The notes: generated by a model from the sequence alone, not told the origin. 64,000 bases of DNA from Castor canadensis (GCF_047511655.1 NC_133401.1:16366501-16430500); one strand, 5' to 3'. Positions 42,801 through 52,941 are shown, counted from the stretch's first letter. Program-made: numbers and translations.

Positions 42801-43664
42801 TCCCTGACTTCTGTGCAAATTCAAACTCATCTAGCCTAGGTCTCTCAGGGACAGTGCCTGGAAAGAGGCTTGGCTCTTCCAGCTGGTCTAGTCTCTGCCA
42901 TTTCTCCTCCCTCCATCCTGCCCTGTAGGGCCCCCACTCACCTTCGTTCACAGGGGGCCAAGTCTGTTGAGGGGGCTGCAGGGCTGGAGCTGGGGCCTGG
43001 GCCTGGGGCTGAGGCTGGGGTTGGGGCTGGGGGGGCATCTGGGGTTGGGGTTGTGGGGGTGGCTGGGGCTGGGGAGGCAGCTTTGGTGGGGGTGCTCGGG
43101 AGAAGATGGGGGACCCGGGGATCATGGCCCTGCTGGCCCCATGCTCCCAGAAGGCGTTCTGCAGCTTGAAGATCATGCTGAGCGGAATGGGGCGCTGGCG
43201 CGGGGCGCTGCGGGGCTGCGGGGCTGCGGGGGGCATGGGGATGCGGCTGACGGGCTGCCAGCTGCGGGGCAAGGTGCCAGAGGGCCCTGAGGAGCCCAGC
43301 GAGCGGCGGTAGCTGCCTACATCGGAGCGCCTGTCGCTGGCCAGCGGGGACACCTTGTAATTGCGAGGCAGGGTGGCACTGGTGAGGTTGTCCTGGGGAA
43401 GAGAGAGAAGGAAAGAGGGGAGGAGAGGCTCAGATGGGAGCAAAAGGAGAAGGGAAAGCCGGGTGTCGGTGGCTCACGCCTGTAATCCCAGCTCTCAGGA
43501 GGCAGAGATTGAGAGGATCACGGTTGGAAGCCAGTCCTGGCAAATAGTTGGGGAGACCCTATCTCAAAAGAAACAAACAAACCAAAAACCCTTCACAAAA
43601 AAGGGCTGGTGGAGTGGCTCAAGGTGTAGGCCCTGAGTTCAAACCCCAGTACTGGAAAAAAAAA

Positions 43665-43695
<31 letters not shown>

Positions 43696-45716
43696 AGAGA
43701 GAGGAGGGGGGCATCCCTCACCTTGCCCTGGTTCACCTTGACCGTGGCCCCCAGCCCATCCAGGCTGCTCTCTCTCCATGGCAACAGCTGCAGGCCAGGC
43801 GAGGCGGGCCGCGCGAAGGCATCCAGGCCTAAAAGGCGGAAATCATCAGGATGGAGGGGGGTTCGCTTTCGCCCCCGGGACCCCCACTCCCGCCGTCTCC
43901 ATCACTCACGTTCATAACTAGCCGTCTGCGAAGATTTCTTCTCGTACGCCACGTCCAGGTCAGACTCGTTCCAGGCTTTCGGGGGCCGCCGACGCAGGGT
44001 CAGGTCATCTGCGGGCATTTGCAGGTGAGGACGCGAGCGGAGACTGGCCGCGGACGCCCACGCTTCCCCCACGCGCCCCAAGTTCACGGTCAAGGTCAAG
44101 TTCACCTTGCGCGCGCAGAGGCGGAGCGAAGGCGCTGCCGCCCGCGCCCAGCAGCGGGCTCCCGAGGGCCTGCGGCGAGTCATAGGCTGCGGCGGGCGGG
44201 CGCGGCGAAGGTCCGCGCTCCGGGAAGAAGGCCTGGGGACCCTCGGCTAACGGGCTGCCTCGGGGGGATCCCGCCCGGCCCAGGAAGTCGAAGGGCGTGG
44301 GGGGACCTTGCTGGCGGAGTGGGCCTGACCCCGGCCGCGGGGAGGGCGCACGACCAAGGGTGCTGCCCGCGCCCTCGAAGGCGCGGGGCCGGGGCGAGGG
44401 CGCGCGGTCCAGGCTGCCGTAGGCGTCCGGCTGCAGGTAGAGCGGGGTGCGCGGGGACGACGGCCGGGCCTTGGGGGACATAGGACTGTAAGGGTGCAGG
44501 GACGGAGCACTCTCGGAGCGTCCGAACGGGGTGTCTGCATTGTCGGTGGCTGCCTTCCGGGGGAACCCTCGGTTCCCAAAAGGCTCGGGGACCGGACTGG
44601 AGCTGTAGCGAGACATCTGTGGGAAGGCCGGTTCGTTGAGGGGTTAGAGGAGATATTTAGTAGAGGGGTCGGTGGGGGAAATCAAAACACATCAGTTGGC
44701 TGAGCGCCGGTGGCTCACGCCTGTAATCTCAACTACTCAGGAGGCAGAGATCAGGAGGATTGCACTTCAAGGCCAGCCCAGGCAAATAGTTCACCAGATA
44801 CTATCTCGAAAACACCCATTACAAAAAGGGCTGGAGGTGTGGTTAAGTGGTAGAGCGCCTGCTTGCCTTAGCAAGTATGAAGCCCTGAGTTCGAACCCTA
44901 GCTCCACCAAAAACTGAAGGTCAACCAGACGAGTTGAACCTCTGACCAGAGTGAAAATGTAGGCACAGTGAGCCCAAGTGAGGTGACAGGGAGAGTCCTG
45001 AGTCCAGCCGAGGTAGCCCAATCACCTCCTTTGTGCCAGAAGGTGGAGCAAGGAGGACTGTGGTTTGAGGTCAGCCCAATTTCTTTCTTAAAACAAAACA
45101 AAACAAAACAAAACAAAGTTAGCAAGACCCTATCTCAAAAAACAAGCTGGGTGAGGCGGACCACATCTGTAATCCTAGCTACTCTGTAGGCAGAGGCAGG
45201 AGGATCACAGTCTGAGGCTGCCCCGAGGCAAAAGTGCAAGACCCTATTTGAAAAATAGCTGGGAGTATGGCTCAAGTGGTAGAGTGCCTGCCCAGCGAGT
45301 ACAGGACCCTGAGTTCAAATCCAATACTGCCAAAAAACAAAAACAAAAAAACATAGTGGGGCGCCTTGCCTGAAATCCAAGCCTCTCTGGTCTGGTGGGG
45401 AGAAGCTGGCCTTGGGGATGGGGTGGGATCAGGCTCACCCTAGGGGAGACTCCGGCCTGCGGGCCAGGAGGCGCTGGCGAGTCTGACCACAGCGACTCCA
45501 GCTGCTTGGTCAGTTCGTCCACCTTGGCCGCCGCCGTGTCCAGCTCCATCTGCTTCAGATCCATGTGTTTCATGGCCAGCGCTGGGCGGGCGGGAGCGAC
45601 GGTCAGGACCCCGCCCCCCGCAGGCCCCGCCCCCGCCAGCCCCGCCCCCGCCCCCGCTCACACTGGAAATTCAGGTCCAGAAGGTCCCGCGCGCTCTGGA
45701 ACGCCTCGCTGTCCAT
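35309..45716 (-). CDS. PPP1R13L: iASPP, RelA-associated inhibitor of p53, complete coding part
   Basis: Inhibitory member of the ASPP family; binds p53, RelA and PP1. Coding exons in order: 45662-45716, 45439-45581, 44106-44616, 43910-44008, 43722-43828, 42942-43392, 41568-42028, 36976-37107, 36748-36881, 36502-36668, 35778-35977, 35309-35347. Total 832 codons (827 with the alternative exon 6 donor), against 828 in human. It starts [18 protein letters not shown], then a short coiled coil ([14 protein letters not shown]) and a long Pro/Ser-rich region with repeated SPRP motifs. A Pro-Gln tract sits in exon 7 and the RARL PP1-docking motif in exon 9. Ankyrin repeats follow (exons 9-11, e.g. [14 protein letters not shown] and [14 protein letters not shown]), then an SH3 domain ([15 protein letters not shown] ... 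[10 protein letters not shown]) ending VKPQRNKV. The 5' UTR continues to an acceptor after 45738; the first, non-coding exon was not located. Confidence 0.96.
35629..35704 (-). repeat. ID SINE in PPP1R13L intron 12
   Basis: ctggcacgtgctaggcaagc; little worn; 73 bases from the exon 12 donor. Confidence 0.85.
37258..37460 (-). repeat. C1 composite SINE
   Basis: PPP1R13L intron 8, same orientation as the gene. Confidence 0.85.
37593..38010 (+). repeat. C1 SINE followed by C2 SINE
   Basis: C1 at 37593-37786, C2 at 37793-38010, head to tail. Confidence 0.8.
38017..38146 (+). repeat. B1 SINE
   Basis: Worn: gctacatagcgagacaatgt. Confidence 0.75.
38227..38332 (-). repeat. ID-like unit
   Basis: gtactggggtttgaactcag ... 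gccattccaccagccc. Confidence 0.8.
38441..38491. repeat. (CT)n microsatellite
   Basis: About 25 units at the tail position of the next, inverted SINE. Confidence 0.95.
38492..38745 (-). repeat. Composite SINE, rearranged
   Basis: ID-like part and linker, then a second B1-like part (gctagcctccagaggactgc). Confidence 0.7.
38755..39110. other. AT-rich intronic sequence, nothing recognised
   Basis: PPP1R13L intron 8; no repeat family or exon identified. Confidence 0.4.
39116..39326 (-). repeat. C2 composite SINE
   Basis: Inverted; linker ttgctgcagttaatttggag. Confidence 0.85.
39488..39567 (+). repeat. ID SINE
   Basis: agagcacctgcctcataagc ... gggttcaaatcccactactg. Confidence 0.8.
39605..39719 (-). 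repeat. B1 SINE
   Basis: gacaggatcttgctatgtag ... gctgggattacaggcctgta. Confidence 0.85.
39775..39918 (-). repeat. (GT)n tract joined to an ID SINE
   Basis: (GT)n at about 39790-39846 occupies the tail position of the inverted ID at 39846-39918. Confidence 0.85.
40046..40104 (-). repeat. ID fragment
   Basis: gagtaagcgctctgccactg. Confidence 0.65.
40385..40475 (+). repeat. MIR fragment
   Basis: agaggaaactgaggcccaga then aagtgtcttgctcaaaatgg; PPP1R13L intron 8. Confidence 0.65.
40555..40675 (+). repeat. B1 SINE
   Basis: gctgggcatggtggtataca ... ctgggctatgcagggagacc. Confidence 0.8.
41040..41130 (+). repeat. ID-like unit
   Basis: gcaggtgtggctcaaactat ... gggttcaaaactcagtacca. Confidence 0.8.
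41310..41513 (-). repeat. C2 composite SINE
   Basis: Ends 54 bases downstream of the PPP1R13L exon 8 donor. Confidence 0.85.
42242..42355 (-). repeat. B1 SINE
   Basis: gcgtctcactatgtagccca. Confidence 0.8.
42460..42560 (+). repeat. MIR fragment
   Basis: aaacagaggctcagacacgt then cctgagtcacacagtaagtg; PPP1R13L intron 7. Confidence 0.65.
42650..42790 (+). repeat. MIR fragment
   Basis: ttgaggcccagagaggttaa then tgacctgtctaaagtcacac, a clear MIR core; PPP1R13L intron 7. Confidence 0.75.
42998..43080 (-). repeat. PPP1R13L: Pro-Gln coding repeat in PPP1R13L exon 7
   Basis: Minus-strand cagcctcagccccag-type units encode alternating PQPQ with PPP breaks. Human iASPP has a tract here of different make-up. 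Confidence 0.85.
43457..43703 (+). repeat. C1 composite SINE with (GA)n tail
   Basis: The A tail passes into (ga)n (43673-43703), ending 19 bases from the PPP1R13L exon 6 donor. Confidence 0.85.
43722..43736 (-). other. PPP1R13L: Alternative 15-nt end of PPP1R13L exon 6 (tandem donors)
   Basis: The coding strand has AAG|GTGAAC after 43737 and AAG|GTGAGG after 43722, 15 nt apart and in frame. The extra codons read VNQGK. The inner donor gives the human-like junction; the outer one is the better consensus. Confidence 0.6.
44698..44917 (+). repeat. Composite SINE, full tRNA part
   Basis: PPP1R13L intron 3. Confidence 0.85.
45020..45345 (+). repeat. C3 three-unit SINE
   Basis: Truncated first B1-like unit with an (aaaac)n run, linker aaaacaagctgggtgaggcg, second unit, ID-like unit. 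Confidence 0.7.
45582..45661 (-). other. PPP1R13L: 80-base G-rich intron 2 of PPP1R13L
   Basis: On the coding strand it contains many G runs (ggggcgggggcggggc units, 45608-45658), a strong G-quadruplex pattern between coding exons 2 and 3. Confidence 0.8.
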
Positions 45717-45924
45717 GGTGCCGGCCGCAGCGGGGCGCCTAAGTGGTGGGGATGGGGATCAGACCGGGATCTGCAAACCCCGCCCTCAGGGCTTGCGGGG
45801 TCCCCAGGAGCAAGGCAGCCAGCAGGGCCTCCCCCCCCCTCCTAGAAACCCTTTGCCCTTCCACTTCCCGGGCTGGGAAAAGCCCCGTCCATGCCCCGCC
45901 CCCCCGCCCCCCCAGTCCCCCCCG

Positions 45925-46149
45925 CCGGTGCCTCACGCCTGTAATCTCAGCTATTTGGGAGGCTGAAATCCGGAGACTCGCGGTTTGAGGCCAGCCCAGG
46001 CAAATAGTTCTGGAGACCTCCATCTCCAATATAACCAGAACAAAATGAACTGGAGGAGTGGCTCAACAGGTAGAGCACCTGCTTTGCAAGAGTGAAGCCC
46101 TGAGTTCAAACCCCAGTCCCACCAAAAAAACAAAAAGAAAAAAAAAAAA
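45925..46149 (+). repeat. C2 composite SINE
   Basis: PPP1R13L intron 1; preceded by a C-rich run (45897-45922). Confidence 0.85.
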
Positions 46150-46489
46150 GCCCAGTTCATTCACTATCTCTGGCCAATTCTGTCTTTTTGCACGACTCCT
46201 TGTCCATCTCTGTATCTCAGCCGTAATAAGGTGAAGCAATTCCTTCATATCTATAGATCAATTAGTATGTGCCAGCGAACAAAGCTAAAATAATAGCTAT
46301 CAATTTCTGCATGAACATAATAGTTATGTCACCTACTCTATATCGGAACTCGTTCCTATGACCTGGAGTAAAACAACAACCACTAATTGCAGGGCCGCTG
46401 CCTTCAAGAATTGTGTTAAGTGCTATGCACTCAATCCACCATCAAAACCACTGTAGTAGGCAAGAAAGTAAGGCTGAAGATGTCAACTT
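46150..46489. other. Unique intronic sequence
   Basis: Nothing recognised. Confidence 0.5.
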
Positions 46490-46830
46490 GTGCTGAGCAC
46501 AGGAGGGGCATGCCTGTAATCCCAGCCACTTGGGAGTGGGAGAGGATTGTGGTTTGAGGCCAGCCTAGGAGAAAAAAGTTACCGAGACCCTATCTTAAAA
46601 CAAGCTGGGGGCAGGTAACCCATGACTAGCTATAATCCCAGCTACATGTTAGGTGGAGATAGGAGGATTGCAGTCCAAGACCAGCCCTGACAAAATCAGG
46701 AGACCCTATCTGAAAAACAAACAAAAGCCAAAAAGGGCTGGGGGCGTGGCTCAAGTGGTAGAATGCTTGCCAAAAAAAAAAAAAACAACTGAAGCCCTGA
46801 GTTCAAATCCCAACATCACCAAAACAAACA
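46490..46830 (+). repeat. C3 three-unit SINE
   Basis: Linker taaaacaagctgggggcagg between the B1-like units; an A run interrupts the ID-like unit. Confidence 0.75.
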
Positions 46831-46839
46831 AACACCTCA

Positions 46840-47630
46840 CTTGTTATTCTTCATTGTCTCCACCAGGCTGGAGGGGTCCCAGAGGGCAGCGACTGCTCAG
46901 TTTTCTCTCCCCAGTGTCCCCAGTCCAGAGAGCTGGCTCACACTGACCCATTGTCAGAAGGAGGAACAGGGAGGTGGCCAAGAGGCGGATAGGCAGCTAT
47001 GGTCACCAGCCCAGTGGGAGGCAGCTCGGCCACCAGGAACCGGTCAAGCCAGCACCAGTCCCATTCCCATGGTAGCCGCCACGCCCGCCACGCCCGCCAG
47101 AGGTGTCACCTCCCCTGCACTGACTTCTCAGCTTTGGCGGCACAGGCGTGGGCAGTGGGCGGGGCATGCTGGTGCTGACCTGTCTAGGAAGCCACAAGAA
47201 GAGAACCTGTTGGGGCTGGTGGCTCACTTGCGTGTACTGGGAGTGTTCATCCTTGGACAATGAGTCCCCACACAGAACGGAGGCAAATTTGCTACTCCAA
47301 GAGGCCCCTTGAGGCTCTAAGAGGCCTTCATTTTGAACTTGTAAGGACTTTGAGATCACAGAGTTCTACCAAGACAGATCCTCAACCTGACAGTCTATTG
47401 GGAGGGAATTCTGAGTCCAAGATTCTTGTCTTTGGACCATTCTAGAATTCTCTGTTTTGGTTAGTCTAGAATTCTCAGCCTTCTGTCTATCCCACATTCA
47501 TTCTGCTCTGGAATTTCAGAGCAGGAAAAAAAGCCCAATTAAGCAGACTCTGACCACAATACTTCAGTTACCTAACAAGTAAAGCTCAGGAGGAATTCAG
47601 AGATCTGAAAATTGAGACCTCAAAAAAAGT
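46840..47630. other. Unique intronic sequence
   Basis: No repeat or exon recognised; ccgccacgcccgccacgccc near 47080 is a short tandem. Confidence 0.5.
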
Positions 47631-47633
47631 AGA

Positions 47634-47755
47634 GGTAGGGCATGGTGGAGCATGCCTGTAATATCAGCACTTGGGAGGCTGAGGCAGGAGGAGGGAGCGT
47701 TCAAGGGCAGCCTGGGCTACACAGTGAAACCCTATCTTAAAAATCAAAAAAGAAA
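47634..47755 (+). repeat. B1 SINE
   Basis: gcctgggctacacagtgaaa. Confidence 0.85.
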
Positions 47756-47804
47756 CAAAGTAAAAGAAAGAAAAGAGACACTATAGGAATAAAAACTGAG
47801 CCTT

Positions 47805-48035
47805 AACCAGATGCTAATGGCTCACACCTATAATCTTAGCTACTTGGGAGGCTGAGATTGGGAGGGTTGAGGTTTGAGGCCACCCTGGACAAACAGTTTG
47901 CAAGATTCCCATTTCCAAAATAACCAGAGCAAAATGGACTGGAGGTGAGGCTCAAACAGTAGAGCTCCTGCTTTGCAAATGTGAAGCCCTTCCTAAGTTC
48001 AAACCCCAGTCTTCTAAAAAATGAAACAAACAAAC
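47805..48035 (+). repeat. C2 composite SINE
   Basis: Linker ccaaaataaccagagcaaaa. Confidence 0.85.
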
Positions 48036-48097
48036 AAACAAAAACCCCTGAGCTCTTAGAATCTCCCAGAGTCTAAAAGAATCTGTCCGTTAAGATG

Positions 48098-48395
48098 TAA
48101 AAATGATGGGAGGTGGAGATCAGTGGGATCAAAATTTTAGGCTAGCGAGGGGACTGGGGAGGAAGTAGTGACACCCCATCTCAATCAATAAGCCAGGCCT
48201 GGTGGTGCATGCCTGTCATCCCAGCTACAAGGGAGTCATAGGTAGGAGGATGTCTGTCCAGGCCAGCCTGGGCAAAATGCTAGATCCTATCTGAAAAATA
48301 AAGCAAAAAGGGCTATGAGTGGGGCTCAATTGGTGGAGTGCCTGCTTAGCAAGCGCAGGGCCGTGAGTTCGAACCTCAATACCAACAAAAAAAAA
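48098..48395 (+). repeat. C3 three-unit SINE
   Basis: Linker aatcaataagccaggcctgg; complete ID-like unit. Confidence 0.75.
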
Positions 48396-48479
48396 AGTAA
48401 AACCTAATAATTTTACGCGGCCTCCAGAGCCAGCATTCCGTCAGTAAGCGGTTCTTCCCAGTGCCCATGGTTCTCAGAT

Positions 48480-48730
48480 TCCATGTTGGCGTGGTCTACG
48501 GAAATTCCTACCCTGGGGTGGGGCTGTCCCGGGGCTGGGGACATCGGGGCCGCTAGGGGGCGCCAGGGACAGCCCGGCCGGCCGGGCGCTGAGCTCAGGC
48601 CTGGGGAATGCGCGGCGGGCCCGGGCAGGTGCGGCTCCCGAGGCTGGGGAGGGGAGCGGGGAGGGCGGGGCGCGGGGGGCGCGGCCCGGCCTCTGTTCCC
48701 AGGCTCCCGCCCTCCGCCTCCAGGTCCTCT
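48480..48730. promoter_or_regulatory. CpG island with CTCF-like site
   Basis: GC-rich block; ccgctagggggcgccag at about 48550-48566 is a near-ideal CTCF core on plus. It could be an alternative PPP1R13L promoter or an insulator. Confidence 0.6.
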
Positions 48731-49024
48731 TCCCTGCGGTCCCCTCTCCACTCCAGCCCTAGCTGTCCTTGCCCAGCTTCCTCTGCACCCCAGCCAGATC
48801 CTTTGGGGTTCAGGATCCCGTGGGCTTCCTACAGAACTATCCTCCCTAAGAACCCGGTCAGAGCTAAGACCAGACTGAGAACGCCCAGGTTGCAATCCTC
48901 CAGCTTTGTGGGGTCACGCGACACCCCCGCTTCTCTGGAACTTGATTTTCCTTCTGTGGACGTCTGTGGGATGGGCCTCTAATCTTGCGTTAGTTTAGTT
49001 TCTCCTGTGTACAGGGGAATTACT

Positions 49025-49175
49025 ACCTTGACCTCCTAGCTACTCAGGAAGAGGTTCGAAGCCCGCCTGGGTATATAGTTCATGAGATCCTATCTCGAAA
49101 CAACCCATCACAAAAAAGGGCTGGTGTGGGCCCTGAGTTCAAATCCCAGCACCGCGCAAAAAAAAAAAATAAACA
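49025..49175 (+). repeat. C1 composite SINE, 5' truncated
   Basis: Starts at cctagctactcagg. Confidence 0.8.
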
Positions 49176-49179
49176 AGAA

Positions 49180-50280
49180 AAAGAAAAAATGTTAACCTCA
49201 AAGGGGTCTGAGGATTGGATGACCTAATTTATGTACCCTGATTAGTACAGGGCGGTACAGGAAATAAAATTCACACATCTGGCTTCTTAATTATGGGTTG
49301 TCATTTGATAACACTGGCAGGCACAAAGGAAGGGTTCAAGACTCAAAGTAATGTCCCTCACAGGGGCCCTTTAAGCTCCTCATGACATTGTAAAAGCCTG
49401 ACATGTTGATGCCCCCAGAGCCTCAGCTTCCAGGTCCTCAGATCTCAGAACCCTAAATTCCCCCAGACGTTCCTGTGTGTACTTGGGAGAGCACACTAGA
49501 AAATTTCAGCCAGAAACCGGCCAAAGCCCAGGGTGTGAGTGATGTCTGCTGGCCAGCCTCAGTTTCCCCACCGGTAGGGAGGAGTCCTTCCCTTGGGCCA
49601 GCAAACCAGATTAAAGATGGATGTCATTGGTCCCCCCTTTGGGGGGAACCTGAGACTTCTTTGGACATTGGGACCCATCCCTCCCCCAACACACACACAC
49701 ACCTGCCAGACCTCAGCCTGGCATGACATGAGCCTGGGTTGGCAGCCACGGTTCTTATTTTTAATTTCAATTCAGGCTGTCACCAACTGCCCTTCAAGCC
49801 CAGGCATTAGCAAACACCCCTCTGGCACCAGATCGTCCTGTCCCCCCTCCTTTGCTAATCCCCCCCATGACGCATGGGGGTGGAGAGATGCTACAGAGAG
49901 ACGGAGGGAGGGGCCTGCCTCTCCCTGCCCTCCCCCAGCCTCAAGGACAGACAGACACCTCCAGAATTAGCCTCTATTCCTCCCTTATCTCCCACAATAC
50001 CTTAGGTCAGACAGACCTCAGGGTCAGCGCAAGGAGCCGTGGGAGGGAGGTTAGTTGGAAAAGCTCGTGGGAGGATATGAATCCTAGAGAGGCAGAGGCA
50101 TTTCAAATCCTGGCCCTCCATTCTGCTGCCTATGTGACCTCTCTGCCTCAGTTTACCCCTTCTCTTTGTGTAATGCAGAAGTGCATCCGGGAACCAGCCC
50201 TGAATTCTGGAATTCTGCCGTGGGTTCTAGAATGACCTCTGTAAACCCCACATATTTCCCACCCCCACGGGCAATAAGAG
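49180..50280. other. Unique sequence, no feature seen
   Basis: Part of PPP1R13L intron 1; contains a short (ca)n near 49690. Some parts could be conserved enhancer, which cannot be judged here. Confidence 0.4.
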
Positions 50281-50290
50281 GCCCCCGCCT

Positions 50291-50306
50291 CCGCCAGGGG
50301 GCGCCC
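50291..50306 (+). promoter_or_regulatory. CTCF-like site
   Basis: ccgccagggggcgccc, close to the CTCF core, same orientation as the one at 48550. Confidence 0.6.
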
Positions 50307-50869
50307 TGGGGCGGATGTCCCTCCGCTGGTTAGGCAGGTCTGACGCCCAGGTTAATGACATGTTGGGGTTCGCTCAGGCGCACAGAGGAGGTTGGAGAGA
50401 TGCCCTGGTTTTCTCACCCCCTGCCCCCACTCCAGAGCTGGAAAATGGGGAAGCGCCGGGACCCAGCTTCTGGAGGGACCTCGGGTTCTGGTCCTGCTCC
50501 ATTTCTAAGACCCAAGTTCCACTGTCCCCGTCGCACTCTTAATTTTGCTGAGTCCCGGAGGCTCAGTGGAGAAGGTAGCCGGAGGGCGGCAGAGATGACC
50601 ATCCACTCCAGAGCCCCACTGTCCGAGTCTCCATTTTGCCCAAGATTCAGGGATCTGAGACCCCAATATTATTACCCAGGGACTCTGACTTCTGAAAGTC
50701 TCCAATACAAGGACCTCAGCAATCCCAGCTCCACCGTCTGCTCTGGACCAAGGGATCCGAGTCCTCTATTCCAAGAACTCAGCCACCCGAGCCCCCCTTC
50801 CTTTTTCCCAGTATCAATCGTCCGAGTTCTCTCTGTCCAGGGACCCCGGCATCTGCGCACCCCAAAATC

Positions 50870-52360
50870 TTGCCTTGGGACCTGGCGTCCGAGTCCCCTC
50901 CCAGTCCGCCCAGGGACGCGGTGTCGGGCTCTTCCAGGGCCACTTGGCGCCCAGGAGGGTGGAACTCACGGGTCCGGGGCAGATCCTGGCACCGGGGGGC
51001 TTCCTCCCGCGCCGGCTCCAGCGGCCGGGAGCGGAGAACGGGGCGGGTCAGGAGCCGGGAACAGGTTAGACGACGTGACTCGGGCTGGAGGGAGGCGGGT
51101 CCCGCAGGGGGAAGGGGGCCGGGGACACCTCGAGCACCTTGGGATTTGTAGTCCCGGAGGGGCAGGACGCAGAGTGAGACACTGAGACTGCCACTCGCAG
51201 TCCATTTCACAGACAGGAAGAGCGAGGCCCAGAAGTTGAGGGCGAGGCGACGTGGCCAGCAAGATCCAGGAAAGAGCCGAGTCTCTCCCATCACTGTCCC
51301 TCCTCCCCCACCACCGCCCCCCGTTTTTTTGTTTTTGTTTTTGGTAGGACTGGGGTTTGAACTCATGGGTTTGCACTTGCAAATCAGGCGCTCTACCACT
51401 CGAACAACGCCTCCAGTCCGATTTGCTCTGGTTATTTTCGGTAATGGGGTTTGGAAAACTATTTTCCCAGGCTGGCCTCAAACCTCCATCCTCCCAATCT
51501 CAGTCTCCCAAATAGCTAAGGATTACAAAGCCTGAGTTACCAGCGCCTGGCCTTCCCTTTTCTTGAGAGAAGATTTGGACGCCACCAAAAGGGTAGAAGA
51601 TGGGAGGCTGAGGAAAACTCACACACTCGGTCCCCAAGACGAGAAGACAACCTCGCTAAACCATTAGCAACCTCTGGTCCCTGAGCCTCAGTATCTCCAT
51701 CTGTAGCAAAGATTTCCCGGCAAGAGTCCGAAGTCGGGACTACAGTTCCCAGCAGCGCCTATGACTGACGTCTGGCGCCTCCCCGCCTCGGGTCCTCTGG
51801 GAATTGTAGTTTCCAAGCATGCAGGAGGGGCTCCCGGGAGTCTCTCGCCCACGCGCGGGGGGGAACTGTCTGGAGATCCCTGGCGAGGAGAGCACTTCCC
51901 CTTAACCCTCCCCTAGCTTTGGAAAGCCGCAGGAGAAGGCGGGAACCCCAATTCTGGAGTAGGATCCTAAATCTCAGCAGAGGGGGCGGGAAGAGGAGCT
52001 GACACACCGGCCAGGAATGCAGTCGGGTCACCCTGTCTAGCCGTCGTCCCGCGGCTCCACCCGCCGCCCCACGGGGTGCAGTGCTGGTGGGAAGGAGCGT
52101 GGGCGCGTCCCCCAAATCCTCGTCCACGTGCCGCTGTTTACACGCGCCTCGGGGCAGGGAGGAGTGGGCGATCTACCCCCACGCTTCCTCAAAGCCATAG
52201 GAAATATTTCTCTCGCGCGAGGCTCTGTCCTCGAGAGCATCTACAAGTTTCATTCGATCCGCAAGGCCCGCCCCTTATCCCGCATCGCTCCACGCGTGTC
52301 TAGCTCCCGCGCCTAAGGCTCCGCCCCCGATCCTGTAGGCCCCACCCCCTGTGTTTCCCG
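50870..52360. promoter_or_regulatory. PPP1R13L: CpG-rich promoter region of PPP1R13L, shared with POLR1G
   Basis: Two GC-rich blocks (50870-51170 and 51720-52360) in the head-to-head gap between the genes. It holds three ZNF143-type motifs: 51140-51152 (minus), 51739-51758 (plus, actacagttcccagcagcgc) and 51797-51810 (minus). The non-coding first exon of PPP1R13L is probably here but was not placed. CCAAT at 52561-52565 faces POLR1G. Confidence 0.65.
51324..51552 (-). repeat. C2 composite SINE inside the promoter region
   Basis: Separates the two CpG-rich blocks. Confidence 0.85.
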
Positions 52361-52941
52361 CTCCCCCAGAGCTCAGGAGCCCCGCCCCTGACTACTACTT
52401 AAAGTCTTCTGGAGGGAATACCCCCATTCTTCCATTTTCCGGCCTCTCCCACTCAGTCCTAAACTTCCAGGGTTCCCGGGGTTCCCTAGAAGGGATTCTA
52501 TCACTGAGAGCACACCCCTGCCAGCGACGATACTTACCTGCCTCTCCAAGAATTTCAGCCCAATCGGTCTTCCTATCTCTTTAAGAGTTAGGTTCTATTA
52601 GTGTGACTGCCCCTTTAAGTCGGTGTTGGAACAAATCATGTCTGAGAGACTGGGGGAGATCCGCCGAGAGCTGGAGAGGCTCTGATTTCAGAAAAAAGTG
52701 AATCAGTTTCTTTCTGGAGAAGACTTTTTGATAAAAGCCTTGTTCTTTGGTTTCCTGCTCTGCAGATCTGGAAATTTCCCTCAGTTCTGCCAGGAATGTG
52801 AGCAGACACCAAGCAACACCCCTGCGGTCCCTTGACACATGGGCGCTTCCGGATGAGGCCCTGCCCCCGTGGGTCCACGTGGTCCGCAACGGGTCAGAGC
52901 TGGTCTGGCTGCTGGGACTGCGCGCTGTGGGGGGTCTCGGG

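Noticed and set aside
43851-44483. 210-codon plus-strand frame
   Set aside because: Antisense of PPP1R13L exons 4-5.
50355-51185. 276-codon plus-strand frame
   Set aside because: Runs through GC-rich promoter DNA; composition is irregular and no homology was recognised.
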